From positions 310,028 through 374,027 of the forward strand of contig NZ_QLMA01000009.1 in NCBI RefSeq assembly GCF_003259435.1: a stretch of DNA of 64,000 nucleotides, given 5' to 3'. The position numbers and the translations under genes were made by a program. Below are positions 44,482 to 53,041 of this stretch, in pieces. A model generated the notes under the pieces. The model had not been told where the DNA came from, made no database searches, and was given only the letters and a program-made list of their open reading frames with translations. Each line of letters starts with the position of its first letter. The first letter of the stretch is position 1. This stretch comes from Chitinophaga dinghuensis (GTDB taxonomy: Bacteria; Bacteroidota; Bacteroidia; Chitinophagales; Chitinophagaceae).

Positions 44482-44529
44482 TACATACCGCCGTCTTTCT
44501 CTGGAACCATTGATAGATGGCGGTATGTA
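44482..44529 (-). terminator. hairpin downstream of the second S41 peptidase gene
   Basis: A perfect 11-base inverted repeat (44482-44492 with 44519-44529), extendable by four more pairs, encloses an 18-base loop. It begins 25 bases beyond the stop codon on the minus strand. There is no T-run, so it may be a factor-assisted terminator or mRNA end structure. Confidence 0.5.
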
Positions 44530-44553
44530 CAATTGTAGGCTGCCCCCGCAAAG

Positions 44554-45918
44554 CTACTTCATAGAAAGCGTCCTACTAATAATCTGTTTAGGCGTACTGT
44601 TTTCTACTGGAATACTGATATCTGGAACCAGTTGGTTGTTAGTCGTTTCGCCGGAAGGTCTGATCCACTCTTTCACGCTGAACATAAAACCCAGTTTTGT
44701 GTTGGGAGTCTTGAACCATATCAACTCACCAAAGCCATTGGGATGCCCCTGGATCGGTGTTTCTCCGATAAGTGTAGCAAGTTTGTTGTCTCTCGACAAT
44801 ACAGCAAACATCATGGCACTGGAAAAGGTACGTTTGCCAATTACGATATAAGTCTTACCTGTGAATCTGTTTGTTCTGTTTGCAGGATGCACCATGTCAG
44901 AAGGAATGGGCATAATCTCCCCATCGTGGAGCTTTTCGTAAGCAGGATCATTAAGCTTCAAATCCTTCATCACCTGAAGGTATTCCTGACTCTTTTTCCA
45001 TTTCCCACTGTAATCAGCATAAGGTTTATCATTGAAATAGCTGATAATCAGGTCGCCAATTCCGGAATTGCCCCCAGTGTTCTCACTCACATCCACAAAC
45101 AACGTTTTACAATGCTTACGCTGAATAACCGTGAAAATAGAATCTACGATCCGATCCCAGTCATTCCGTTTTATTGTCTGTTGATCATTGAAATCGTTGA
45201 CAGTAAGATAAGCTACATCTCCATAAGTATTAAAAACAATGGAGTAGGGCGTCTTTTTGACTGGTTTATAAACCTTGGCAAATTGTAATTTATATAGTCC
45301 TTCAACGGTCACTCTTTTCCCGGAACGAAATACCAATTGGAACGAATCCTTGATGAAATAACAATACCTCGGCAGATATATCCACATCTGATCTACAAAA
45401 GTGGCTTTCCTACTTTCTTTTGCCCCGGCAATCATATTGGTGCAGCTATCCAGCATATCGTCTATTTTGATGCCATTAACAGACAGTAACTCATCGCCAG
45501 GTTTGAGGTGGACCTGACTGTAATTCTCCGTGAGCAACACCTTGTCGTTCTGTAGTTTGAAACGAAGTGGGAATATCTTGAAGTTCTCCCGTAAACTATC
45601 TGTAATACAATAATCCTCCAGATGACTGTGCTCATCATTCAAAGCATTGAAAATAGGCATCGCTTTGAAGTAAAATTCGTGTTGCATCATACTATCCGGC
45701 AAAGATGCCTTAATCCGGCCAAACTGCGCTTCAAACTGCTCCGGAGTGATCCCTGTAAAAGGATTGATATGTGCATGAAGGATCTTGTCATGAATAAAGT
45801 CGAGGTCTTTTATTATGGCCGCTCTGGAAAATTGTTTGTAGTAGAAATCGTTGCAAATATCCTGGCCGAAGCTGGATAATCCACAGCATAACAATAATAG
45901 TAACAGTAAGTTGCGCAT
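44554..45918 (-). CDS. S41-family peptidase (secreted)
   Basis: A 454-residue periplasmic or outer-membrane-associated protein with a signal peptide (about 1-18, ending SSFGQ). A PDZ-like segment (LKPGDELLSVNGIKIDDML) precedes the S41 core with 'KTLFVDVSENTGGNSGIGDL' and 'YIVIGKRTFSSAMMFAVLS', in which the Ser in TFSSAMMF is the expected nucleophile. It differs from the lipoprotein S41 peptidase at 8361-9725 in anchoring and in the nucleophile context. It starts 24 bases after the desaturase stop codon and may share its transcript. Confidence 0.88.
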   Translation of the reverse strand: MRNLLLLLLLCCGLSSFGQDICNDFYYKQFSRAAIIKDLDFIHDKILHAHINPFTGITPEQFEAQFGRIKASLPDSMMQHEFYFKAMPIFNALNDEHSHLEDYCITDSLRENFKIFPLRFKLQNDKVLLTENYSQVHLKPGDELLSVNGIKIDDMLDSCTNMIAGAKESRKATFVDQMWIYLPRYCYFIKDSFQLVFRSGKRVTVEGLYKLQFAKVYKPVKKTPYSIVFNTYGDVAYLTVNDFNDQQTIKRNDWDRIVDSIFTVIQRKHCKTLFVDVSENTGGNSGIGDLIISYFNDKPYADYSGKWKKSQEYLQVMKDLKLNDPAYEKLHDGEIMPIPSDMVHPANRTNRFTGKTYIVIGKRTFSSAMMFAVLSRDNKLATLIGETPIQGHPNGFGELIWFKTPNTKLGFMFSVKEWIRPSGETTNNQLVPDISIPVENSTPKQIISRTLSMK

Positions 45919-45942
45919 GAAAGAAGGTTGAATGGCTGACAG

Positions 45943-46725
45943 TTAAAAAGTTGTTTTCTTTTCCAGTTCCGGGATGGCTGCGTCAATGCGTTTCGCTAGC
46001 TCCGGAAGTTTTATAGTGGGTACAGCCGGAAACAAATGATGTTCCAGATGAAAGAACATACTGAAAGTGATTTTATTTTTCCAGGAAGCCCTTTGTGTTC
46101 TTGCGAAGTTGGGATGGTCGTGGGTGTCATGATGTACCGTCCATACGGCGAAGAAGGCCATCAGAAACTCCCCGGCCAACATTACGGCCATATGATAGAT
46201 CAGAAAAGGTATTTTCAGCCAGATGATAATCGCCGCTAAGACAATAATAGACCCAACTTCCAGCAATACATTCCTGACATAGTTTTTATTCCCATGCTGG
46301 AATGTAATCTTATGTATCAGGAAGATATGTACCGGACCATAAAGAATGGCGCCATACCATGTCATAGAAGCCGCTTTCCCTTCATAGTCCTCTTCTGCCA
46401 GGCAATATTTATGATGACGGAGATGATTGAATTTTACGGCATGTATAGACGTCATCATAGAGAGGCTGTTGAGATACAGCGACAACCAGGTAAGGAATTT
46501 ATTAGTGCCAAGGGAGTTATGAAAACCGTTATGTACTTGTCGGAGCCCCGTCAGGAAATAAAAAGCAGAGAAAGGTAATGCCGCAATATAATATCCTTTC
46601 CAAGCCAGGAATAAGGATATTATCAGCCATGGTAGCGATATGTTATTCTCAATGAGCATTTCGCGTTGGGTAAGCTTCCGCAAATCTTTCCATGCTACTT
46701 TTTGTAGTATTTCCTGATGTGTCAT
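45943..46725 (-). CDS. fatty acid desaturase-type membrane di-iron enzyme
   Basis: A 260-residue membrane protein. Three histidine clusters bind the di-iron centre: HNGFHNSLG with HLRHHKY, HHDTHDH, and HLEHHLFP near the C terminus. Hydrophobic segments lie between them (about 32-60 and 130-185). The family introduces double bonds or hydroxyl groups into fatty acyl chains or carotenoid-like lipids with molecular oxygen. It starts after a strong terminator that closes the upstream unit and is followed by the S41 gene. The precise substrate cannot be deduced. Confidence 0.9.
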   Translation of the reverse strand: MTHQEILQKVAWKDLRKLTQREMLIENNISLPWLIISLFLAWKGYYIAALPFSAFYFLTGLRQVHNGFHNSLGTNKFLTWLSLYLNSLSMMTSIHAVKFNHLRHHKYCLAEEDYEGKAASMTWYGAILYGPVHIFLIHKITFQHGNKNYVRNVLLEVGSIIVLAAIIIWLKIPFLIYHMAVMLAGEFLMAFFAVWTVHHDTHDHPNFARTQRASWKNKITFSMFFHLEHHLFPAVPTIKLPELAKRIDAAIPELEKKTTF

Positions 46726-46780
46726 CGGACAGATTTTGATCAGTATTAAACTTACAATGGAAATGCTATTAGTGCAAAAA

Positions 46781-46810
46781 AGTAGGGCCCTTATAGGTAA
46801 GGGCCCTACT
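46781..46810 (-). terminator. intrinsic terminator of the DUF4395 - aminotransferase - DUF3298 unit
   Basis: A perfect 13-pair stem (46781-46793 with 46798-46810) with a TAGG loop and, on the minus strand, a following run of six T. It lies 11 bases after the DUF3298 gene's stop codon. Confidence 0.93.
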
Positions 46811-46821
46811 GATAAGGCTTT

Positions 46822-47583
46822 TTATTTATAAGATTCCCGAATTAAACTTATCAACAGTTGTTTGCTGACCTTGCAGTTTTCCATACTGGGCCCTTGTCCC
46901 AGCTGATAATCAGAGAAACTGAAAACCACTGAATCTTTTAGTATGCCAAAGCAAAGATGTTCCATACCATAAAATTCCCAGGGATTATCGTTCTTCAAAG
47001 TCTGGCGTAATTCGCCGAACTCCCCATCCAGTGCGTGTATGATCAAATTGGAATCCGCCTTCGTTTTAAATTGGAAGTAATCCTTCAACGTAATTACCTG
47101 CTGCGTTCTTTTATCAAAATTAATACTGTACACGCCATTGAAAGCATGGGCAGCGCCAGCATGACTGTAACCAATGGTGAAACTGGTACTGATTACTTTA
47201 TCATCGCTATAGCAAAAAGCCGGACCTGCATCAAACATATTATGTGAGAGCCCATCGAAATCTGTTTTATCCTCGTCTTCCCCTTCTTCTTTCCAAACCT
47301 TACTTATTTCGTTTTTGAATTCTTTTAATGAAGAATCAATTCTATTGGTAACCAGCGTTTTGTAAATTCCTGTGGCGTCGTCTTTAGGATATGCATAGGT
47401 AATATCTACCGCCAGATGATACATGGTATCCTGGTAAGAAATCGTGTCTACCTTGAAATTTGGCTGGATGTCATTGTCTCCAGCTATATTGGTAGAATCA
47501 ATGACGGCCGCAGTTTGCTGAGTTGACTTCGGGTGGCAGCAGGTCAATAGTAAACAGCTTGCTGCAAGCAGGTATATTTTCAT
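46822..47583 (-). CDS. DUF3298/RsiV-like lipoprotein
   Basis: A 253-residue lipoprotein with lipobox LLTC (Cys15 or Cys16). An N-terminal DUF4163-like part (about 45-120) with 'DTMYHLAVDITYAYPK' is followed by a DUF3298 domain (about 130-245) with 'GYSHAGAAHAFNGVYSINFD' and 'VITLKDYFQFK'. The same pair of domains forms the extracellular part of RsiV, where it binds lysozyme, and is also found in peptidoglycan deacetylases. No enzyme domain is attached here. It follows the aminotransferase gene by 25 bases and ends the operon. Confidence 0.85.
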   Translation of the reverse strand: MKIYLLAASCLLLTCCHPKSTQQTAAVIDSTNIAGDNDIQPNFKVDTISYQDTMYHLAVDITYAYPKDDATGIYKTLVTNRIDSSLKEFKNEISKVWKEEGEDEDKTDFDGLSHNMFDAGPAFCYSDDKVISTSFTIGYSHAGAAHAFNGVYSINFDKRTQQVITLKDYFQFKTKADSNLIIHALDGEFGELRQTLKNDNPWEFYGMEHLCFGILKDSVVFSFSDYQLGQGPSMENCKVSKQLLISLIRESYK

Positions 47584-47608
47584 ATATTGGATAAATAGAT
47601 ACGTAAAT

Positions 47609-49087
47609 CTACCAATTTTCGCTATTGAACCAAGAGGAAACTAAGTGGTTGGTGCAGCTGTCGTCTCCCGTAAAAATATATTCATTAGACAACCTGTCAT
47701 GATAATAATCCTGCTGCCAAACAAATGCATGTGCAATAGTGATTTCTATCGCATCCAGGATGAAATTAATTTCGGCATCGGTCATAGTAGGATGAATGGA
47801 AAGTCTTATCCATCCGGGTTTTGCAGACATATCCCCTGCTTGTATCGCCTGCCGGATGATATACGACTGTGTCTGATCCACTTGCAACAAGTGATGGCCA
47901 TAGGTTCCGGCACAAGAACAACCTCCGCGTAATTGTATACCGAACCTGTCGTTCATTAGTTTCACAAATAGATTGTAATGCACCCCTTCCACAAGGAAAG
48001 AAATCACCCCCAACCGATCTGTTACATTACCTTGCAATACATGGATAGCGCTCATATTAACGAGCCGACTGAAAATAATATCCAGCAACTCTTTCTCCCG
48101 TTTCAAGATGTTCGCTACGCCCATTTCTTCCTTTAAACGAATACACATAGCCGCTTTGATGCCCTGGATAAATGGAGGCGTACCTCCATCTTCGCGTTGT
48201 TCAATGTTAGTCATATAATCGCGTACTCCCCAGGGATTGGTATACTGTACTACGCCACCTCCTGGCTGATCGGGGATCTGATGCTGATAAAGCTGATTGT
48301 TGAAAACCAAAATACCAGGCGTTCCCGGACCACCGAGAAATTTATGAGCAGAAAAATAGATAGCATCCAGTTGTGCATGCGCTTCCTCAGGATGCATATT
48401 TATCTCACAATAAGGCGCCGCACAGGCGAAATCCACCAGACACCATCCGTCGTAAGCATGAATCAATTTGGCAATTTCATGATAAGGCGTAACAATGCCT
48501 GTAACATTGGAGCAAGCCGTTACAGCAGCAATTTTGATAGGGTGATCTTTATACTGTTCCAGTAAGAAATGTAAATGAGAGATATCCACATTCCCTTTTT
48601 CATCCATCCCTATTAGCTCCACATGGGCAATCGTTTCCAGCCAACTGATATGGTTACTGTGATGTTCCATTTGCGTCACAAATACGATAGGCCTTAGTGT
48701 ATTATCAACAGGTTGACTATGAGAACTCTTCAAGCCCATTATGCGTTGTAGCTTATTAACAGCCGATGTCATACCAATACCACAGAAAAGCAAAGTATCC
48801 GCTGTACTCGCATTCACATGCTTTTTAATAATATCTTTTGCCATTTCATAAGCGGAAGACATCATACTGCCAGTAACCGTGGTATCTGTATGGGTATTGC
48901 CTATAAAAGGCAGTATATCCTGTTGTATGTATTTTTCAATCGGACTGTATCCTCTGCCAGTAGCGGTCCAGTCGCCATAAACGATGCGCTGTAACCCAAA
49001 AGGAGTAGCATAATACTGTTGATAACCAATGATATGCTGCCGGTAAACAGAGAAATAGTTTTCAAGTGAATGCAACGTTGTCTTCAT
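47609..49087 (-). CDS. class V aminotransferase (PLP-dependent)
   Basis: A 492-residue PLP enzyme of the cysteine-desulfurase/class V group. The Schiff-base lysine is in 'DAIYFSAHKFLGGPGTPG' (Lys about 248). The PLP-stacking and Asp regions are 'FVTQMEHHSNHISWLE' and 'GWCLVDFACAAPYCEINMHP'. A Cys-containing loop 'LRGGCSCAGTYGHHLL' sits where desulfurases carry their active Cys, so cysteine desulfurase-like chemistry is possible. It is about 80 residues longer than SufS/IscS. It starts 2 bases after the DUF4395 gene stop codon. The reaction is not certain. Confidence 0.88.
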   Translation of the reverse strand: MKTTLHSLENYFSVYRQHIIGYQQYYATPFGLQRIVYGDWTATGRGYSPIEKYIQQDILPFIGNTHTDTTVTGSMMSSAYEMAKDIIKKHVNASTADTLLFCGIGMTSAVNKLQRIMGLKSSHSQPVDNTLRPIVFVTQMEHHSNHISWLETIAHVELIGMDEKGNVDISHLHFLLEQYKDHPIKIAAVTACSNVTGIVTPYHEIAKLIHAYDGWCLVDFACAAPYCEINMHPEEAHAQLDAIYFSAHKFLGGPGTPGILVFNNQLYQHQIPDQPGGGVVQYTNPWGVRDYMTNIEQREDGGTPPFIQGIKAAMCIRLKEEMGVANILKREKELLDIIFSRLVNMSAIHVLQGNVTDRLGVISFLVEGVHYNLFVKLMNDRFGIQLRGGCSCAGTYGHHLLQVDQTQSYIIRQAIQAGDMSAKPGWIRLSIHPTMTDAEINFILDAIEITIAHAFVWQQDYYHDRLSNEYIFTGDDSCTNHLVSSWFNSENW

Positions 49088-49089
49088 AG

Positions 49090-49752
49090 CTACCTGGTGG
49101 TTTCTGTGGATAAAGCTGGAAAAAGTGCATGCAGAGGTTTACTATACGGCGCTTTTAATACCATCGAGGCTAATACGATCAATCCAATAAATATTAATAA
49201 TACCATCAGCTGTGCCCACGATACCTTTTGAATTGGCTGTCGGTCTTTGATATCACAAACCTCCCCAGGGCAATGCTGTACCTTCTTTCGGAAGAATAAA
49301 GGGTAAAACAGGCATCCGAGGCAAATACCAAATGCTGCCTCAAAAAACAGGAAAACCAGGCAAATCAGGCAGATAATGCCGGTAATTGGGCTATATGCAT
49401 TCACAATAATGAAGAAATAGAACATAGTAGCAGATAAGACAATCCCTATTATCCAGGCGAACTTCTTTTGTGGAGCGCCTACATATTCAGGCATTTGCTT
49501 CCGAACAATTAAACGTCCGAAAATCAACGTAGGCGAGAGTCGGGGACTGATCAGCACGCGGATCAGTAAATCCAGCAGAAAGAAAGTAAGGACAAATTTT
49601 ACAGGAATAAAATTGCCATCGAAGAGAATAAACAATAACGAAGTATAAGTGGCAAGAAACATGATTCCTGCGGCTGCTCGGATCTCTCTTTCGTTTAGTA
49701 CCCGAAGTTCGTATCCATTAACGGTTTCGCCGAATTGCATCCATTTGTTCAT
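49090..49752 (-). CDS. DUF4395 membrane protein
   Basis: A 220-residue protein with four transmembrane helices. The family blocks are 'VNEREIRAAAG'-like text (here LNEREIRAAAGIMFLATYTS) and 'RVLISPRLSPTLIFGRLIVR'. A 'FGICLGCLFYP' motif with two cysteines lies in the third or fourth helix. DUF4395 proteins are found with sulfur-handling and thioredoxin-like genes. The start is at MNKWMQFGE (49752); the upstream frame is probably not translated. It is the first gene of the aminotransferase operon and is divergent from a LytS/LytTR pair. Confidence 0.87.
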   Translation of the reverse strand: MNKWMQFGETVNGYELRVLNEREIRAAAGIMFLATYTSLLFILFDGNFIPVKFVLTFFLLDLLIRVLISPRLSPTLIFGRLIVRKQMPEYVGAPQKKFAWIIGIVLSATMFYFFIIVNAYSPITGIICLICLVFLFFEAAFGICLGCLFYPLFFRKKVQHCPGEVCDIKDRQPIQKVSWAQLMVLLIFIGLIVLASMVLKAPYSKPLHALFPALSTETTR

Positions 49753-49922
49753 AGTGGGAATATTTAGTTGACGATACAAGGATACGCCAGTAACCAAATC
49801 GGAATTTCCACGGGTCTATAAACAACGCCTTAAAGTCAATGAATTGCAAGACTGCGTCAATCAGCGCTAAACCCAGTAAAAATGAATTTTTTTTCTCGAC
49901 ATTTAAGGAACCAAAGCGGAAT

Positions 49923-50960
49923 ATGAAACGATTTTCCCACATAAAAAGGTTTGAGCTATACGTATGGCTGGTACCGGCTTTTCTGCTGCTAAACCTCCTG
50001 ATGGACGCGGTGAACGACAACAGCCGTTTCCCCGCCAGAACCATGAATGAAATCTGGCTGGTGACCTATCTGTCGGTTATCAACTATTGGCTGTTTGAAT
50101 ACACGCTGCCTGGGATGAGTTGGAAACGTGCTTTTCAATCGGCATTGCTGATCATTTTACACTTGTTCCTGTACACAATAGGCTTCTTTATATGGAGAAT
50201 GTTGGGTATTATGTTACATATTTTCACTCCGCTGGGAAGTCCCATTCCTATTGAAGAGAGGATCGGAACATTGATGGGATATAGCTTTCAGTCTATTGTG
50301 GTATTTGGAGTGGTCAGGCATCTTTATAATTATATCAAGCTGAAACAACATTCTCAGCAACTACTGATTGCACAGCAACAGGCGGAACTGAATTACCTGA
50401 AATCTCAAACTAATCCACATTTCCTATTCAATACGCTCAATAATATTTACTCGCTGGCCAGGGATAAATCAGACCTGGCGCCAGAATCGATATTGCGGTT
50501 GTCGAAAATACTGCGTTATATGCTCTATGAAACAAGTGCGCCGTATACAGCCATTGGACAGGAACTGAAGATATTGGAAGACTATATCGCCCTGGAGAAA
50601 CTGCGATATGATGAGTCGTTATCAGTGAATTTTAGTCATGATCTGGAAGACAACCAACAAGGCGTTCCTCCATTGTTACTCATTCCACTGGTGGAGAATG
50701 CCTTTAAACATGGACTCGCTGAAACCCGCGACCATCCCAGATTACATATGTTCCTGTCTGTAAAAAACAAACAACTACTTTTTACGGTGGAAAATTCTAC
50801 CGGAGAACCGGTAGGAGATGGAGATTTGAAAGAAAACATCGGATTATCTAATTTACGTAGACAGCTGGCATTGTTGTATACCGATTACCAGCTGGATATA
50901 CAGCCGAAAGACTACACCTTTACGGCCACCCTGAAAATTAATCTCAGTAGTCATGTCTAA
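49923..50960 (+). CDS. LytS-like sensor histidine kinase (second pair)
   Basis: A 345-residue sensor kinase with four helices (about 10-140), a short coil, the phospho-accepting His in 'SQTNPHFLFNTLNNIYSLAR' and the N box 'LLLIPLVENAFKHGL'. A glycine-rich G box 'ENIGLSNLRRQL' is near the end. The start is at MKRFSHIKRF (49923), preceded by an A-rich leader; a longer frame adds 28 unconserved residues. It overlaps the LytTR gene by 8 bases. Divergence from the DUF4395-aminotransferase operon suggests that operon as a target. Confidence 0.92.
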   Translation: MKRFSHIKRFELYVWLVPAFLLLNLLMDAVNDNSRFPARTMNEIWLVTYLSVINYWLFEYTLPGMSWKRAFQSALLIILHLFLYTIGFFIWRMLGIMLHIFTPLGSPIPIEERIGTLMGYSFQSIVVFGVVRHLYNYIKLKQHSQQLLIAQQQAELNYLKSQTNPHFLFNTLNNIYSLARDKSDLAPESILRLSKILRYMLYETSAPYTAIGQELKILEDYIALEKLRYDESLSVNFSHDLEDNQQGVPPLLLIPLVENAFKHGLAETRDHPRLHMFLSVKNKQLLFTVENSTGEPVGDGDLKENIGLSNLRRQLALLYTDYQLDIQPKDYTFTATLKINLSSHV

Positions 50961-51630
50961 GATAAAATGCATCATCATAGAAGATGAGCCATTGGCGGCG
51001 AAAGTTCTGAAGGATTATGTATCGGAAGTTCATTTTCTGCAATTGCAAGGAGTCTTCAAAGATGCGATCCTGGCAGCTGAATTCCTGATGAAGAACGAAA
51101 CAGATCTCATCTTCCTGGATATTCATCTGCCTAAATTGAAGGGGATGGCTTTCCTCAGAACTTTGGCTAATCCGCCAGCAGTCATCGTTACGACGGCCTA
51201 TCATCAATATGCGGTGGAGGGATTCAACCTAAATGTTACGGATTATCTTTTAAAACCATTTGAATTTGAACGCTTCTTTACCGCGGTGAATAAGGTCAAT
51301 ACCGATTTTAACCGGAAGTTGGCCGATCCACGGGATTTTATCTTCGTAAATGTGCAAAAACGAAAAGTGAAAATCCCGTTTGCGGAAATACTCTACATAG
51401 AAAGCCAGAAAGAGTATATCAAAATTGTGACCACTAAGGCGGAGTATCTGTCCAAAATGAGTACTACAGAGATGGAAGATCTGCTGCCAGCACATATTTT
51501 CAAACGAATCCACCGCTCTTTCATCGTATCTGTCCACCAGATTGACGCTTATACTGCCGAGATGGTGGAAATAAAAGGAATAACTATTCCGGTGGGCAGA
51601 GGATATAAGGACGTGATAGATAAATTATAA
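50953..51630 (+). CDS. LytTR-family response regulator (second pair)
   Basis: A 225-residue regulator with the acidic pocket EDEP (10-13), phospho-acceptor Asp56 in 'LIFLDIHLPK' and 'YLLKPFEFERFF', followed by a LytTR DNA-binding domain (about 125-225: ILYIESQKEYIKIV, FKRIHRSFIVSVHQID). It is translationally coupled to the kinase gene by an 8-base overlap. It is convergent with the AraC-type gene at 51690, with only 59 bases between them and no clear terminator. Confidence 0.94.
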   Translation: MSKIKCIIIEDEPLAAKVLKDYVSEVHFLQLQGVFKDAILAAEFLMKNETDLIFLDIHLPKLKGMAFLRTLANPPAVIVTTAYHQYAVEGFNLNVTDYLLKPFEFERFFTAVNKVNTDFNRKLADPRDFIFVNVQKRKVKIPFAEILYIESQKEYIKIVTTKAEYLSKMSTTEMEDLLPAHIFKRIHRSFIVSVHQIDAYTAEMVEIKGITIPVGRGYKDVIDKL

Positions 51631-51689
51631 TTTCGGGAGATGAAAGTCGCTCCGCATGAACGCGCTCATGCATCATCGGTCAAAGTCGA

Positions 51690-52127
51690 CTACTTCTTCT
51701 TTCTTTGATCCATGGCTGTTTGGGCTTTCTGTTCTTTTATATGTTGGAAGAAGACAATCGGCAGCCCGGTTAATTGTATTAATTCTTCCGACATGAGCTC
51801 AATGGAAGCATATCCCAGTTTGTGGGCAATTTCACTTGTGCTTAAATCAGTGTACACCAATAGTTCCTTTACTTTATTCACACGTACTTCCATTGTATAC
51901 TGACGAATTGTTTTCTCATATTTGTCGATAAACCAAAGTTCAACTTCCTCCTGGGGTGTGGATAAACGGGATTGAATATATTTTTCAGGCTGAAAGTTTT
52001 CGTCTATAGAAATATCACTTTCATAGATTTCCTCTATTAGCGTTTTTACATTCGTCAGGATATTTTCCTGTGCTGTTGAATATTGCATGTGTCCGTAGTT
52101 GCGGGTAGTTGGTGTAAGTATGTTCAT
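51690..52127 (-). CDS. short AraC-type regulator lacking the HMA-like domain
   Basis: A 145-residue protein. Its C-terminal half resembles the AraC helix-turn-helix pair of the gene just upstream: 'VNKVKELLVYTDLSTSEIAH' and 'KLGYASIELMSEELIQLTGL' line up with the same segments of that protein, but without its N-terminal metal-binding-like domain. The N-terminal 60 residues are a linker. The second helix-turn-helix is weaker than in classical AraC proteins. The gene begins 9 bases after the HMA-AraC stop codon and the two are probably one transcript. It looks like a diverged partial duplicate that may have kept a dimer-partner role. Confidence 0.75.
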   Translation of the reverse strand: MNILTPTTRNYGHMQYSTAQENILTNVKTLIEEIYESDISIDENFQPEKYIQSRLSTPQEEVELWFIDKYEKTIRQYTMEVRVNKVKELLVYTDLSTSEIAHKLGYASIELMSEELIQLTGLPIVFFQHIKEQKAQTAMDQRKKK

Positions 52128-52136
52128 GATTGCTCG

Positions 52137-52715
52137 TTAGGCGCCTATCAAATCAAGGCATTGCCGTTCTTTTATAGCCAATTGTTTGTATTGTGTAGGC
52201 GTGGTTCCGGTGATTTTCTTAAACTGTGTGGATAAGTGGTGAACGCTGCTAAACCCTACTTCAAAGGCTATTTCACTCAGTGACAGCTGATCGTAATCCA
52301 GCAGCTCCTTCACTTTTTCCAGGCGCTGTAGCATGAAATAACGTTCCACGGTAATACCTTCCATTTTGGAGAATACATCGCTCAGGTATCCAAAATCATA
52401 AGCCAGTTTGTTGGATACATAGCTGGATAGCTTGTATTGCTGATCATCCTGCCTTAACACCAGGTAGTCTCTGACGCATTGTTTAATACCTTCTACCAGC
52501 TGATTTACCCTGCTTTCAATAATCTCCAGCCCAATACTATACAGGCTTTCAGATAACTGTTTGTGGCGATTTGCATCCAATTCCTCCGGAAAGGATATTT
52601 TCCCCAGCGTGACCGCTGCAGCAGTGATATCCAAAGATGTCAAAATGTTTTTGACAATAAGAATGCACCGTTGGCAAACCATATTTTTAACGTGAAGTGT
52701 ATAAACGAATTCCAT
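52137..52715 (-). CDS. AraC-type regulator with N-terminal HMA-like CxxC domain
   Basis: A 192-residue protein. The first ~65 residues have the pattern of a heavy-metal-associated domain: 'FVYTLHVKNMVCQRCILIVK' with the MxCxxC metal site (MVCQRC), then 'AAVTLGKISF' and 'YSIGLEII'. The rest is an AraC-type DNA-binding domain (about 80-185) with 'LEKVKELLDYDQLSLSEIAF' and 'GFSSVHHLSTQFKKITGTTP'. It is likely a copper- or other soft-metal-responsive activator. The start is at MEFVYTLHV (52715). The neighbouring Cys-rich peptide and TonB receptor are plausible targets. Confidence 0.85.
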   Translation of the reverse strand: MEFVYTLHVKNMVCQRCILIVKNILTSLDITAAAVTLGKISFPEELDANRHKQLSESLYSIGLEIIESRVNQLVEGIKQCVRDYLVLRQDDQQYKLSSYVSNKLAYDFGYLSDVFSKMEGITVERYFMLQRLEKVKELLDYDQLSLSEIAFEVGFSSVHHLSTQFKKITGTTPTQYKQLAIKERQCLDLIGA

Positions 52716-52756
52716 GGCGTTTAGGAGACTAGTAGTTTCAGAAAATGAATTGAATC

Positions 52757-52936
52757 TTAGCACTGGTTAATAATAAAGACGATGATCACTGCTAATCGCA
52801 GGGCCATAACCAGTAATAAACCGTACAGTAATTTCCATTCTGTAGATATATTCCGGAAAGATTTAATGACTGTCTGAGCTTTTAGGAGGCTCAAACGCAA
52901 TGGGGAATGGGTTTTTGAATACGTGCGTTGTTCCAT
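52757..52936 (-). CDS. 59-residue membrane protein upstream of the HMA-AraC gene
   Basis: A short frame below usual length cut-offs. It starts MEQRTYSKTHSPLRLS, is basic in its first half, and ends with one transmembrane helix (LLYGLLLVMALRLAVIIVFI) and a C-terminal NQC. It lies 41 bases upstream of the HMA-AraC start codon on the same strand. The hydrophobic segment with flanking charges is coding-like, but no family is recognised. It could be a small metal-export or stress peptide, or a leader; that is conjecture. Confidence 0.5.
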   Translation of the reverse strand: MEQRTYSKTHSPLRLSLLKAQTVIKSFRNISTEWKLLYGLLLVMALRLAVIIVFIINQC

Positions 52937-53041
52937 CGGTTTGCATATTTAATGGAACAAAATTACGATCGCTAAACCTGGGCGACTTGAAGGAAACAGC
53001 TACTAACTTGAAGAAACTAGCTATTTAATAGTTGGGGCATG

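Noticed and set aside
47609..49087. Calling the aminotransferase a SufS/IscS cysteine desulfurase outright
   Set aside because: It is longer and its Cys loop differs from SufS; no suf or isc genes adjoin.
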